Shown here in pieces: positions 35,435 to 44,630 of a stretch of DNA of 64,000 nucleotides; within the stretch, counting starts at the first letter, position 1; each line of letters begins with the position of its first letter. The notes under the pieces were generated by a model. The model did no database searches, was not told where the DNA came from, and saw only the letters and a list, made by a program, of their open reading frames with translations. The stretch comes from Paenibacillus sp. JNUCC32 (lineage in GTDB: Bacteria; Bacillota; Bacilli; Paenibacillales; Paenibacillaceae). The position numbers were made by a program, and so were the translations under genes. The stretch is taken from positions 2,294,001 to 2,358,000 of the forward strand of contig NZ_CP062260.1 of the NCBI RefSeq assembly GCF_014863545.1. The letters are read 5' to 3'.

Positions 35435-36289
35435 CTATAGGTCGTTAAAATGAATCACCATGCCCGTCTTGTCATCGGATTTCTTGAATCTTGCATGGGT
35501 TAAACATTCCGGGTCAGCCTCTTCGATATCCTGTAATTCATGCGTATACTGCTCAAGGCCTTTTAACAGTATACGCTGCGCGATGTAGTCCCAATAGGAT
35601 CGATCACTCGGCACGTCGTTCACAGGCCAGAATAAACCATCCGTTAATAGAATCAGGTGGGCTAATCGGGATCTATTGATTTTTCCGTATTCGAGAAAAT
35701 CAACGGCACGGGGATCCCCGTTCAAGACGCCGTAGCCTCCATTCACGTTGCTCTTAAAGCGGTTCTCCCTAATGATATCTATTACCGTGCCGAGGAGTTC
35801 TTCTTGACGGGTCAGTCCCTGATTCACGCCTTCCTCCCATTTCGCGATGGCTGGAGTTTCCAAATGAGCGACTTGTCTCCAGGTTAACGGCCGAACCTCC
35901 CCTTCCTGGTACACGGCAAGGATCATGCAGTCACCGGTCTGCAGGAATTCCACCCGTTCCTCCTGAATTCGTACGAGAGCAAGAGCCGTTCCCCAGAGCC
36001 CGTCTTTTTTCTCCATATCGATATGGGCTTGCTGCATGAGTTCTCTTAACTTATCGTTTGCTGCCGCAGTATGCTCCGCAAGCTGTTCCACTTGATCCAG
36101 TGATTCAAAAAAGTTCTTCACCGCTTGAGCGGCAAGGTACCCTCCCGTTTCCTTCTTGTCGCTGAGGTAGGGAACCACGGAGGATACCCCGTCTAACACG
36201 CCGTACAACCCGGCCTGCTCATGAATCATAAGTGCATCTTCATTTAAGAAATGGATCCCCTTAAGGGTGTACTGCTCAATGGTTACCAT
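35435..36289 (-). CDS. PP2C-family serine/threonine phosphatase-like protein
   Basis: The 284-residue soluble protein has PP2C features: NEDAL near residue 16, GVLDGVSSV near residue 29 (metal-binding Asp), GTALALVRIQEERVEFLQTGDC in the middle, and LILLTDGLFWP near 220 (metal Asp). Motifs are degenerate compared with SpoIIE/PrpC, so activity is likely but unproven. I choose the ATG at 36289 because GTAGGAGGGG lies just before it. The longer frame from 36373 would run into the preceding gene. No kinase partner is adjacent. Confidence 0.78.
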   Translation of the reverse strand: MVTIEQYTLKGIHFLNEDALMIHEQAGLYGVLDGVSSVVPYLSDKKETGGYLAAQAVKNFFESLDQVEQLAEHTAAANDKLRELMQQAHIDMEKKDGLWGTALALVRIQEERVEFLQTGDCMILAVYQEGEVRPLTWRQVAHLETPAIAKWEEGVNQGLTRQEELLGTVIDIIRENRFKSNVNGGYGVLNGDPRAVDFLEYGKINRSRLAHLILLTDGLFWPVNDVPSDRSYWDYIAQRILLKGLEQYTHELQDIEEADPECLTHARFKKSDDKTGMVIHFNDL

Positions 36290-36336
36290 AAATTGGCCCC
36301 TCCTACAGAATGATTCTGGTTTATTTGCTGGATTCG

Positions 36337-37074
36337 TTATTTTCGCCTGGCCGTATTCCAAAATAGGAGACAAGTTACAAGCAGTGCGAGCAGAAAGCTG
36401 CTAATGGCCGGGACGACAAGCTGCAATACGTAGGACAGTCCCCGCCCTTCTACAACCGTCATCATGGCCGCGAACATGGCAAGGATATAGACCGTAACGA
36501 ATACGCACCAGAAGGTTATAACCGGATGCGCATGCGCTCTTTTCGTGGGCGATACGTACAAATGACGGTGAATCCACCATGCGGTCATGACCAAGCCAAA
36601 TAAGGTGCTGCCGTGTTGGCCTAATTTGTACACCGGAATTTGTAAGGCGCCGATATGCAGCATTTCCGAAAGAAGCGGAATCTGATTGACGATCCATGCA
36701 CCCTTGTGCGTGAACTGATCCCAGAGCAGATGCGTGCCAACGCCTGCCAGTCCTAAGAGGATTACGGCCAGCCACCCTATGGGGGAGACTGGAAGTTCGC
36801 CATCCCGCTGCCAGCGGTACGGGAACCAAGAAGGTAAATAGACGTGCAGAACCGGGCGTATGACCTTCTCAAACACAACGTACAGCAGCAATATCATCGG
36901 GAGATTGAATAAGAGAATACCCGGACCCTCATGCCCCCATACGCCAGCCGCCCGAAAACGGATGAAATATTCAAAATCCGGCGCCATGCACCCGATAATG
37001 AGCGCGGACACCGGTAATGACTTCTTCTTCCACCACGGCATCGTGATGACGGGATGCGCGAATGTAAAAGGCAT
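36337..37074 (-). CDS. DUF4184-family membrane protein
   Basis: The 245-residue integral membrane protein opens with PFTFAHPVITMPW, the signature of DUF4184. It then has CMAPDFEYF and five or six helices; HLLWDQFTH is a conserved acidic/histidine motif reminiscent of the membrane metal-dependent hydrolase (YdjM-like) group. The function is unknown. The start is ATG behind TAGGAGAG. It lies 47 bases upstream of the PP2C-like gene, so they may share a transcript. Confidence 0.85.
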   Translation of the reverse strand: MPFTFAHPVITMPWWKKKSLPVSALIIGCMAPDFEYFIRFRAAGVWGHEGPGILLFNLPMILLLYVVFEKVIRPVLHVYLPSWFPYRWQRDGELPVSPIGWLAVILLGLAGVGTHLLWDQFTHKGAWIVNQIPLLSEMLHIGALQIPVYKLGQHGSTLFGLVMTAWWIHRHLYVSPTKRAHAHPVITFWCVFVTVYILAMFAAMMTVVEGRGLSYVLQLVVPAISSFLLALLVTCLLFWNTARRK

Positions 37075-37164
37075 AATCTCTCCTAACTGTTGATTTTATG
37101 TATAAACGATTTTTTACTATTCTAGCATCAACACGCTTCTAAGGGATACGATATTTTCATCAAT

Positions 37165-37192
37165 CGAAAAAGGACAGGCTTCCGCCTGCCCT
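37165..37192 (-). terminator. Terminator of the monooxygenase operon
   Basis: The stem GGACAGGC/GCCTGCCC has a 4-base loop and one G-U pair. On the minus strand it is followed by TTTTTC. It lies 15 bases after the monooxygenase stop. Confidence 0.82.
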
Positions 37193-37206
37193 CTCAAAAC
37201 CATGAT

Positions 37207-38199
37207 TTACAGCAGTTCACGTGCGAGCAGGCGATACACCTCCAGCCGCTTTTCCTGCGAATGCGGAATGCTGCATATCATCGCTTCCTGGAATCCGTAG
37301 TGCGCTTGCTCTTCCTGTAAGCGGGCCGCGATGTCTTTTACCGCTCCCACCAGATGAATTTTGCGCCCTTCCTGGATAGCCATCCGGTCAATTTCCGTTA
37401 AAGATACATTCTGAGCCTCTTCGGGTGTCATCACCTGCGTAATTCGGCCCTTGCTCATCATCAGCCGGAAAATATCCTGCGGCAGCGCTTCATACTCCGC
37501 TTCTTCCATTGTTTCCGCTGTCGTTACCATATAGGATACGTTAATTTCAGGCTTCTCCATGAACGGGGATGGTTGGAAGTTATCACGGTAATGGTCCAAT
37601 ATGTCTATGCTCATCGCTCCGTTAAAGAACTGTGCGAAGGAGTAACCGACCCCCATCTGTGCCGCTTGCAGCGCACTGTTGCCGCTAGAGCCGAGCAGCC
37701 ACACTTCAGGCAGGGCGACTCCCGTAGGCGCAGCGGCATTCGTGGCATACAGTTCATCTTCCGGCACCTGGTCGCGAAGAAGCTGCATGGTGACGGAGAG
37801 CTTGTCATACATGTTATGAAGCATCAGCTGCCGCCCTTCGGACAGAGCGTACATGGCACTCGTATCGCCGCCTGGCGCTCGCCCTACGCCGAAATCAATC
37901 CTTCCGGGCGTAAATGCGCTTAACGTCTTAAATACTTCCGCGAGTTTCAGTGGAGAGTAATGCATCATCATGACGCCGCCGGTGCCGATGCGTATCCGAT
38001 CGGTTTTTGCCGCAAGCCGGGCGGCCGTCACTTCAGGGGCGGAGCTGGCAAACGTATGTCCTCCATGATGCTCGGCCATCCACATTCTGCTGTATCCCAA
38101 TCCATCGGCCAGAACAGCCAGCTCTTCGGCTTTCATCAATGCGCTTTCCGCCGTGTTGCCGCTGGTGACGGGTGCTTGATCCAGTACGCTTAATCTCAT
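37207..38199 (-). CDS. LLM-class (bacterial luciferase-like) flavin-dependent oxidoreductase
   Basis: The 330-residue cytoplasmic protein has the TIM-barrel luciferase fold: LSVLDQAPVTSG at the start, RMWMAEHHGG near residue 45, RIGTGGVMMMHYSP, and FGVGRAPGGD, the typical MsnO8-type signature. It oxidises an unknown small substrate with reduced flavin and oxygen. I choose the ATG at 38199, with GAAGGGAAG before it; the longer frame overlaps the upstream regulator gene. The Rrf2 regulator lies 26 bases upstream on the same strand, so they form one operon, possibly a redox or nitrosative response. Confidence 0.9.
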   Translation of the reverse strand: MRLSVLDQAPVTSGNTAESALMKAEELAVLADGLGYSRMWMAEHHGGHTFASSAPEVTAARLAAKTDRIRIGTGGVMMMHYSPLKLAEVFKTLSAFTPGRIDFGVGRAPGGDTSAMYALSEGRQLMLHNMYDKLSVTMQLLRDQVPEDELYATNAAAPTGVALPEVWLLGSSGNSALQAAQMGVGYSFAQFFNGAMSIDILDHYRDNFQPSPFMEKPEINVSYMVTTAETMEEAEYEALPQDIFRLMMSKGRITQVMTPEEAQNVSLTEIDRMAIQEGRKIHLVGAVKDIAARLQEEQAHYGFQEAMICSIPHSQEKRLEVYRLLARELL

Positions 38200-38225
38200 A
38201 TGATATCTTCCCTTCTTCGATTCGA

Positions 38226-38708
38226 TTAGATGACCATTTTGCTGCTGATCCATTCCTCCAAGGCGCTAACCTTGTCCTTAAAGCGTTCTCCGCGCATTTC
38301 CTCCGACAACGAAGCGATGGTCTCTCGCTTTAATACAGCTTTCCAGGAAGACTCGGCTTCTTCCATCAAATCGGATAGCAGGCAGCAGCTCTCTTCTTTT
38401 TGCAGGTCGAGCATGTCTACGAGAATTCCGTGGGACGAGTATAGGGACTGCTGTCCTTCCACCGCGAGGTAAACGTCGTATACACGGATATCCTCAGGTT
38501 TCTTCCTTAATCTGAATCCGCCCTTGATGCCGGGGACGGACGTGATTAGATCAGCGGTTACCAGCTTTCTCAACAATTTCTGAAAATAGGTCACGGAAGT
38601 TCCCAGCTGCTGGCTAATCGCTTCCCCGGGCAGCACCGCCCTGTCCGGCAGCATGTTGAGCAGAACCAGGGCATATACGGACTGTTCCACGCCGGTTTTC
38701 ATATGCAT
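38226..38708 (-). CDS. Rrf2-family transcriptional regulator
   Basis: The 160-residue protein has an N-terminal winged helix (VEQSVYALVLLNML, then LGTSVTYFQKLLRKLVTADLI) and the Rrf2 wing GGFRLRKKPEDIRVYDVYLAVEG. A Cys-Cys pair occurs in KEESCCLLSDL near residue 110. The classical three spaced cysteines of IscR/NsrR are absent, so an iron-sulfur cluster is not certain; a thiol-based or ligand-sensing role as in YwnA or CymR is possible. I choose the ATG at 38708, six bases after GAGGTG. It probably controls itself and the following monooxygenase gene. Confidence 0.85.
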   Translation of the reverse strand: MHMKTGVEQSVYALVLLNMLPDRAVLPGEAISQQLGTSVTYFQKLLRKLVTADLITSVPGIKGGFRLRKKPEDIRVYDVYLAVEGQQSLYSSHGILVDMLDLQKEESCCLLSDLMEEAESSWKAVLKRETIASLSEEMRGERFKDKVSALEEWISSKMVI

Positions 38709-38717
38709 AAACAGCAC

Positions 38718-39000
38718 CTCGTTTTACGGTATGGATTTGGTTTAAAATGCTATTCATATTTAAAGCGGATAATGAATATCCACGTTATATCATATATCAG
38801 GCGGGTTGAAATGTAAAACCTAATGTTTGCGTTCATCTCATATAAAATGCTGAACGGGATCGTGTTGCTGGCATGACCCAGTTCAGCAACGTTTGGATAT
38901 GACCGAATCATGACTAATGCATGACAGGTGTATGGCTTTTATATGACAGAAGTAACTGTTTCGATAGACTGCCAAACCCTATACTCATGGAAACACATGA
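38718..39000. other. Intergenic region with a phased repeat and overlapping inverted repeats
   Basis: About 280 bases separate the Rrf2 gene from the response regulator terminator, without a gene. It holds the 11-bp phased repeat at 38894-38949. It also holds two mutually exclusive hairpins: GCTGAAC (38849-38855) with GTTCAGC (38881-38887), and GTTGCTG (38864-38870) with CAGCAAC (38884-38890). Near 38840, TTTTATAT on the minus strand could be a -10 region for the Rrf2 operon. Confidence 0.6.
38894..38949 (-). promoter_or_regulatory. Five 11-bp phased direct repeats resembling a Pho box
   Basis: On the minus strand the heptamers CTGTCAT, AAGCCAT, CTGTCAT, TAGTCAT and CGGTCAT follow one another with exactly four bases between them. 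On the plus strand the ATGAC/ATGGC cores start at 38899, 38910, 38921, 38932 and 38943. This is the layout of tandem sites for OmpR/PhoB-type regulators. A further ATGAC at 38873 is out of phase. Confidence 0.65.
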
Positions 39001-39034
39001 CAAAAAAACACCGCTCTCATTGAAAGCGGTGTTC
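39001..39034 (-). terminator. Terminator of the hydrolase-kinase-response regulator operon
   Basis: The stem AACACCGCT/AGCGGTGTT has a loop of about 9 bases. On the minus strand it is followed by seven T. It is 10 bases after the response regulator stop. Confidence 0.9.
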
Positions 39035-39043
39035 TTCCCTTAG

Positions 39044-39694
39044 TCAATCCGGATCCCTTAGTGCCTGCTTGAGCAGCGGAATCACCTTGGTCCGGTCATT
39101 CATGCCGATTTTCTCATAGATGACGCTGATGTAGTTGCGAACCGTACCTTCCGTGATATATAACATATCGGCGATCTCGCGGTTGTTCTTATATTCCGTC
39201 ATCAGCTTTGCAATTTGCAATTCCCTGGGGGTCAGATTATAGTTCTGCACCGGAAACTGTGGAACTCCTGTCGTTCTTAATCGGGCCGCCAACTTTGCTG
39301 CCACCTTCGAAGGGAGCATCAGCTCGCCACGAATCGCCTCGCGGATCGAGGCGATGATTTTATGGGACGTAAAGTCTTTAAGCAAATATCCGGATGCTCC
39401 TTTGGCCAGTGCCTCTATAATGAAATCCTCTTCGGTGAACGTCGTGAGGATCAGCACGATCGTATCCGGATTAGACTGCTTAATCTGGTGCGTTGCCGCA
39501 ATTCCGTTCATTACCGGCATTTCGATGTCCATTAACACAAGCTGAGGACGCAGCTGCTCCACCAGCTCGCAAGCGGTCTGCCCATTGTCCGTCGTAGCAA
39601 CGACCTCCATTTCGGGCTCCATATTGATAATGGTCTCTAGGCCTTCACGGACAATGGTTTGATCCTCTGCAATGAGTATGCTTATGCTTGACAT
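39044..39694 (-). CDS. NarL/LuxR-type two-component response regulator
   Basis: The 216-residue protein has a receiver domain (ILIAEDQTIVREGLE, phospho-acceptor Asp56 in LVLMDIEMP, Lys near residue 106 in LLKDF). A LuxR-type helix-turn-helix follows at about residues 150-205 (LTPRELQIAKLM, REIADMLYITEGTVRNYIS). The start is ATG behind AAGGAG, six bases after the hybrid kinase stop. It is the natural partner of the kinase's C-terminal HisKA_3-type transmitter. Targets are unknown. Confidence 0.93.
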   Translation of the reverse strand: MSSISILIAEDQTIVREGLETIINMEPEMEVVATTDNGQTACELVEQLRPQLVLMDIEMPVMNGIAATHQIKQSNPDTIVLILTTFTEEDFIIEALAKGASGYLLKDFTSHKIIASIREAIRGELMLPSKVAAKLAARLRTTGVPQFPVQNYNLTPRELQIAKLMTEYKNNREIADMLYITEGTVRNYISVIYEKIGMNDRTKVIPLLKQALRDPD

Positions 39695-39700
39695 TTCTGA

Positions 39701-42700
39701 TCACTCCTTAAGCGCGGAACGGGGCATGGTGAGTAATAACACACAGCCTGCTCCATCCTTCGTGCTGACCTGGAAGGTGCCACCCCTTCGCCGGGTCGTT
39801 TGCCGCATCATGGTCAATCCGAATCCAAGCCGTTCGGACGTAAAGGGCAGTCCGTTATTTTCGAGCGTAAACTGGATAGCGTCTTCTGTCTCGATCAACT
39901 CAAACCGGAAAAACGTGCATTGGCCGTGACGAATACCGTTCGTGATTCCCTCCTGCAAGGCATGGCGGATCAACTTCTCGGCCTCCGGCTCAAGACTTCC
40001 GTCGGAGACTTCAATCTTATGCTCCACGCTGACTTCCGCATATTGCTGGGAGTCGTTAATGATTTGCAGCAAGGAGTCCCGGAACGTTGCTGAAGCAGCC
40101 GCTTCCTCGGCAAGCATATGCACGGATTTCCGCATTTCATGAAGCCCTTTGCGGAGCAGGTCGGACGCATGCTTCAATTTCTCCGTCGATTCCGGTGCGT
40201 TCTGCGAAGACATTTTCAGACCGAGCTCTAACTGAACGACGCTGGCTGTTAGAATATGTCCTACGTGATCGTGAATATCGCCGGCAATTCGGTTCCGCTC
40301 GGCGAGCACGGATATCTCCGACAATGCTCTGGCCCGTTCTTCCAAAGAATGCTCAAGCTCAATGGTCCTCGCCTCCACTTCGCGTTCCAGCGTTGCATTC
40401 CAGCGTGCCAGTTGGAGATGCAGTTCAAGGCGTGCCAACAGCTCCTGCTTGTCGACGGGTTTCGCAAGATAATCATTACCGCCGTGTTCAAAACCGGCAA
40501 CCAAATCCGTCATTTGACTTTTTGCGCTGAGGAAGATGACAGGCAATTCGCCAGAATTGTAATGCCTGCGTATTTCTTCACCTAATTGGAGTCCCGATAC
40601 GTACGGCATCATGACATCGAGAAGCGCAATGTCCGGTTTGTATCCATTCTGGATCCATTCCAGGGCCTCTTGTCCGCTGCATGTCGACCTGAGTGAATAT
40701 TTTCCCGCCAGGAACTGCAAGAGTACCTGGACGTTAATCGGATCGTCATCCACGATGAGCACCGAAGGCAGTAGTTTATTGGAGTGGGCTGCCTCCCGCT
40801 CAGGCTCAACGATCTCCCAATGTGGGAATGACTCTGCCGGAATGTAATCTGCGACGGGCAGAGGAGGGCTCTTCGGCTTTCCTTCGCCAACCATGGGGAG
40901 CGTAAAGCTGAACGTTGAGCCTTCTCCAACACCGGAGGTTACTCCAATCCTTCCGCCATGCAGTTCGACTAGCTTCTTAGTAATCGAGAGCCCGATCCCC
41001 GTACCGCCTTGTTGAGATCGATCCAGAGGATTAATTTGCTCGAATGATTCAAAAATACGGTCCAGATCAGCTTCTGCGATGCCGATTCCGCTATCGGTTA
41101 TCTGAACCGAAACTTGTCCTTGCAGCCTCTTTGCCGTGACGGTAACCGTCCCGGTTTCCGTGTAAGCGATCGCATTTCCTATTAAATTATGCAATATTTG
41201 CTGCAACCGATTCTCGTCGGCCATCACGTACATATCGTCCGGCAATTGATGGGATAGTCGAAGCCCTTTCTTCTCGGCTAATGGGTTGAGCACTTGAAGG
41301 GTCAGCTCGACGGCCAGACGCAAGTTAACCGTCACGAGGACCAAACCGATTTCCTGGTGCTTGAGCTTTGAGAAATCCAATATATCGTTGACCAAATGGG
41401 CAAGCCGCTGGCCGCTGACCTTCATGAGCCGCAAAAGATCGATGACAGGCGATGGCAGTTTGCCGGAACTTCCGTCAATCAATGCATCGGCCAGACCGAT
41501 AATGCCATGGAGCGGAGTACGCAGCTCATGCGAAGTTTTCGCCAAAAATTCATCCTTCAGTTTATCTAATGTCAACAAACGCTCCGACAAACGCTCCACT
41601 TGGGAAAATGCCCGTGAGAATTTCATGGACAGCAATAATGCCTGCAATAATACAAACCCCAGCACACCGTACTGCAGCAACGCTGGCGTTGTAAAGACTC
41701 CATTACGGTTTAAGGTATCATTGACCGCCGTCAGGAAAATCAGGGTAAATCCGAGTATGAGGAGGATAGCTCCTTCTTGTCGTTGCCTTGCTACCCGGAT
41801 GGATGCATAAACGGCATAGAGAACAAGCCCGATGGAATAGACCTGAAATGGGATCAGGGAATAATCGTACACCCGGATATCTGTTGTAAGCACCAGTAAG
41901 GTCAAGAATATCGTGAAAAACTGCGTCAACCGACATACCTTGCGGGATAGAAATTGAGGAAACAAGTGATATATATATGAGATCAAAAATAATTCGCCGA
42001 CGTAAATCGTTAAATACGATACTTTTGCAAACCAAACCCATGAGAACGCTGGGAATATTTCCAGTATAAATCTCGAACCCACCAGCATCGTTCGAACTGC
42101 CATGCACATACAGAATAATCCGAAATACAGCGGAGTAACGTCGTTGCGCCTGAGCACGTACAAGATGACATGATACACAGCGATCACCAGCAATGAACCG
42201 ATGACGAGACTGTCTCTTACAAGCTCTACCGACTTCTCCTGCTGCAGCTGTTTGGCGTCTCCAAGCTCAAAGGCGTTATTAATCCCGCCCTTGGGATACG
42301 TAAAATTGGCGACCTGAACCAGAAGCGTCAATCGTCCGTCCGAGTCCGGCTTAACGGGTACGACTACAGACGGACCGTACTTCGGAATGGATGCCTCGTG
42401 CGTAGATTCTGGTTTACCGGCCGATGCCGCCAGGGTATCGTTGACCCATAGGGCGTATGACGAATAGATGTTACGCAGCTTGAGTGCAATCGGCTCTTCA
42501 GAATCAAGCCCGCTAATCGTCAAACGATACGTTGCATATCCGTCGGCTGGAAGCTTCCTGCCGTTCAACGAATAATTCGTCCAATACTCAGGCATATCGA
42601 CGTATGCACTTACGGCAGGAAAGCTCCCTTGTTTCAGATCGTCCGGATCCAGCAGTTGGTTCCAATAAAATGCCCACTTTCCGTTCAACGCAATGGAGCC

Positions 42701-42846
42701 GTCTGTGCCGAAATCCCATCCTTCCAGCTGAAGCTCACCGTTCTGCACGCTCAAGGACGACTTCGCAGTTGCAATATCCGAATGGCCGGCTAAAGATAGG
42801 ATCAGGTAAAAAAAAACAGGGCAGCCGCGTGTTTACGCCATCTCAT
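39701..42846 (-). CDS. Two-transmitter hybrid sensor histidine kinase, split by a T9 homopolymer near its start
   Basis: The body (42754 down to 39701, 1017 residues) has a periplasmic 7TMR-DISMED2-like jelly roll (about 1-150), seven helices (about 175-390), HisKA with SHELRTPLHGII, an HATPase domain (GGTGIGLSITKKLVE), and a receiver (LLDVMMP). A second, LiaS/NarX-type transmitter follows (GDIHDHVGHILTASV, then HATPase with ITNGIRHG). The body alone has no good start: the first codon would be TTG at 42754, with no ribosome site. An ATG at 42846 overlaps the upstream TGA as ATGA and opens a perfect signal peptide (MRWRKHAAALFFF). It hits TGA after nine T (42808-42816). With ten T it would read on into YLILSLAGHSDIATAK and the body (1048 residues). 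Confidence 0.8.
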
Positions 42847-43472
42847 GCGAGAATGGACGCAACATCGATATAAATTTCATCGCCTAACCGGGCATTCCCC
42901 AGCAGGCGAAGATGTCGCTTGGATGTAAAATCTTTGGGTTCGTAACTGTTGGGTGCTTTAGCGGGGGACAACAGCTTTAGTTGGATATAGGTTTCCGCTA
43001 CAAGTTTGCTGCAGAAGAAGTCGCGGAACGAAGTAGTGATGCCGAACTTGCCCTCGATGATCTCCCAATACATCTGTTTTTTATCCGGAAACACGGCATC
43101 ATGCACCTGCTCGATAAAATGATCCAGCAGCTCGTACATTTCCGGTGTTCGATCGGCATGCAAATGACGAATCGCAAACATCGTATCGTAATGGTTGCTG
43201 ACATCGGTTGACAATCGATCGCGTAACTTCACGAGCTGAGGACCTGATTTCTTGATATGTAACCACGTATCCTCCAGATTATCGAGCGACGTGGATTCCC
43301 ATAACAGCACTTCATCGTTCGGAGCGCGTACGACCATCGCAACATGTGACCACGGACAATGTTCCAGCGCTTCAATTCGAAGACTTCCCTTGGCTACACC
43401 ATGAGCGAGCAGAAGATCTCCGGTCTGCAGCTTAGGTTCAATCTCGTTATAAGGAACGGTGGTTTGGTTCAT
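42843..43472 (-). CDS. YiiX/YebB-like NlpC/P60-superfamily cysteine hydrolase
   Basis: The 209-residue protein has the permuted papain-like layout of YiiX-type proteins. TGDLLLAHG near residue 17, PWSHVAMVV near residue 40 (candidate catalytic His) and FFCSKLVAETY near residue 155 (candidate catalytic Cys) are visible. Such proteins cleave amide or ester bonds of peptidoglycan or lipids, but the substrates are mostly unknown. No signal peptide is seen. The start is ATG behind AAGGGGGATAAT. Its TGA overlaps the ATG of the kinase signal peptide frame, so it forms an operon with the kinase and response regulator. Confidence 0.75.
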   Translation of the reverse strand: MNQTTVPYNEIEPKLQTGDLLLAHGVAKGSLRIEALEHCPWSHVAMVVRAPNDEVLLWESTSLDNLEDTWLHIKKSGPQLVKLRDRLSTDVSNHYDTMFAIRHLHADRTPEMYELLDHFIEQVHDAVFPDKKQMYWEIIEGKFGITTSFRDFFCSKLVAETYIQLKLLSPAKAPNSYEPKDFTSKRHLRLLGNARLGDEIYIDVASILA

Positions 43473-43663
43473 ATTATCCCCCTTGGCTGGTGAAATTCAC
43501 CATGAATTTTGGTCCTTCAGTTTAATACTAAACGCAACCCATAAATTGTCAATCACTGAAATTGGGCTTTGGCATCGTCTTTGTCCCTTCCCGAATCCAT
43601 TTTTAGTAGATATAGGTGATTATCGGTTCGTACAGAGCTGTTTTCGGTTATCGATTTGCGCAA

Positions 43664-43699
43664 ACAGGCCTGCCCGGATTTGCTCCAAGTCAGGCCTGT
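43664..43699 (-). terminator. Probable terminator of the isomerase/importer operon
   Basis: A perfect 9-bp stem, ACAGGCCTG/CAGGCCTGT, has an 18-base loop. It lies about 44 bases after the isomerase stop. The trailing T run is weak on the minus strand (TTTGCGC). Confidence 0.6.
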
Positions 43700-43742
43700 G
43701 TATTTTAATGGTTTTCGTTTACATATTCTGGCGCTTCTCCTG

Positions 43743-44615
43743 TCACGCTTCCTCCCATAACCGCTTCAGATTGTCCAAACCCAATCGGGTTCCTTCCCTG
43801 CACTCCTCCATGCCCTCGAATTCCAGCGTAATATCCCCGTCATAACCGGATTCTTTAATGAGTCGAAGGATTCGCCGCACATCCAGATCCCCCTGCCCGA
43901 AGATGGAGCCTCGTAGGTAATTGCCATGGGAGGTTCTGAACCACTTCCCCCCGCCCGGATCCTGATCAAACGGACGATAATAGAAGTCTTTCACGTGGAC
44001 GAGCGAGGCCAGCGGCAAATTGCGTTTCACGCCGACCAGCGGCTGCTCGTCAACGCATAGAAAGTTGCCGATATCCAAGGTCGTCTTGAAGTTCGGACGG
44101 TCGACTGCCTGCAGCACGCGCTGTACCCGGTCGCTTGCCTGCACGCTCACGCCATGGTTCTCGATTGTGGTCGTGATGCCGTAGCGGGCTGCGTAATCCG
44201 CGATTTGACGGCAGCCTTCCACGATCATGTCCAAATGGGTTTCCACGTAATCGATGCCCATCTTCTCCGGCGGCAGCGTGAACGCCGTTACGTCATGCCG
44301 CATATGCTTCATTCCCAGACGGTTGACCGTATCCACGTGGCGCTTGATCCGTTCGACCTCCGCATCGAAGTCGTCCCTGCTCTCCTGGACGAAATTAGCG
44401 GGCATGGAATAATTGGATAATGCGATGCCGGCTTCGGCCGCCCGCTCACGCACCGCGTCGGCAAGTCCGGGATTGTCCTCCAGCGTAAATCCATAGGGCA
44501 CGATCTCCATGTGCTGTCCGCCGTTCTCCGCGATCCAATCCACCACATCCAGCACCGTCATCTCGCCTGCACGGATAGCCGGCAGCAAGCTGTAGGTGCT
44601 CACACCAACCCTCAT
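43743..44615 (-). CDS. Sugar phosphate isomerase/epimerase (xylose isomerase-like TIM barrel)
   Basis: The 290-residue protein has the AP endonuclease 2/xylose isomerase-like TIM-barrel fold: VGVSTYSLLP at the start, GQHMEIVPYG (metal Glu), TTIENHG (metal Glu) near residue 150, TTLDIGNFL, LVHVKDFY and GDITLEFEG near residue 260 (final metal Glu). Members isomerise or epimerise sugars or inositols, with a divalent metal. The start is ATG behind AAAGGAGG, 16 bases after the binding-protein gene. It is the only catabolic enzyme of this importer operon and hints at a monosaccharide or inositol-like cargo; the substrate is inference. Confidence 0.85.
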   Translation of the reverse strand: MRVGVSTYSLLPAIRAGEMTVLDVVDWIAENGGQHMEIVPYGFTLEDNPGLADAVRERAAEAGIALSNYSMPANFVQESRDDFDAEVERIKRHVDTVNRLGMKHMRHDVTAFTLPPEKMGIDYVETHLDMIVEGCRQIADYAARYGITTTIENHGVSVQASDRVQRVLQAVDRPNFKTTLDIGNFLCVDEQPLVGVKRNLPLASLVHVKDFYYRPFDQDPGGGKWFRTSHGNYLRGSIFGQGDLDVRRILRLIKESGYDGDITLEFEGMEECREGTRLGLDNLKRLWEEA

Positions 44616-44630
44616 TGCATGATTCCTCCT

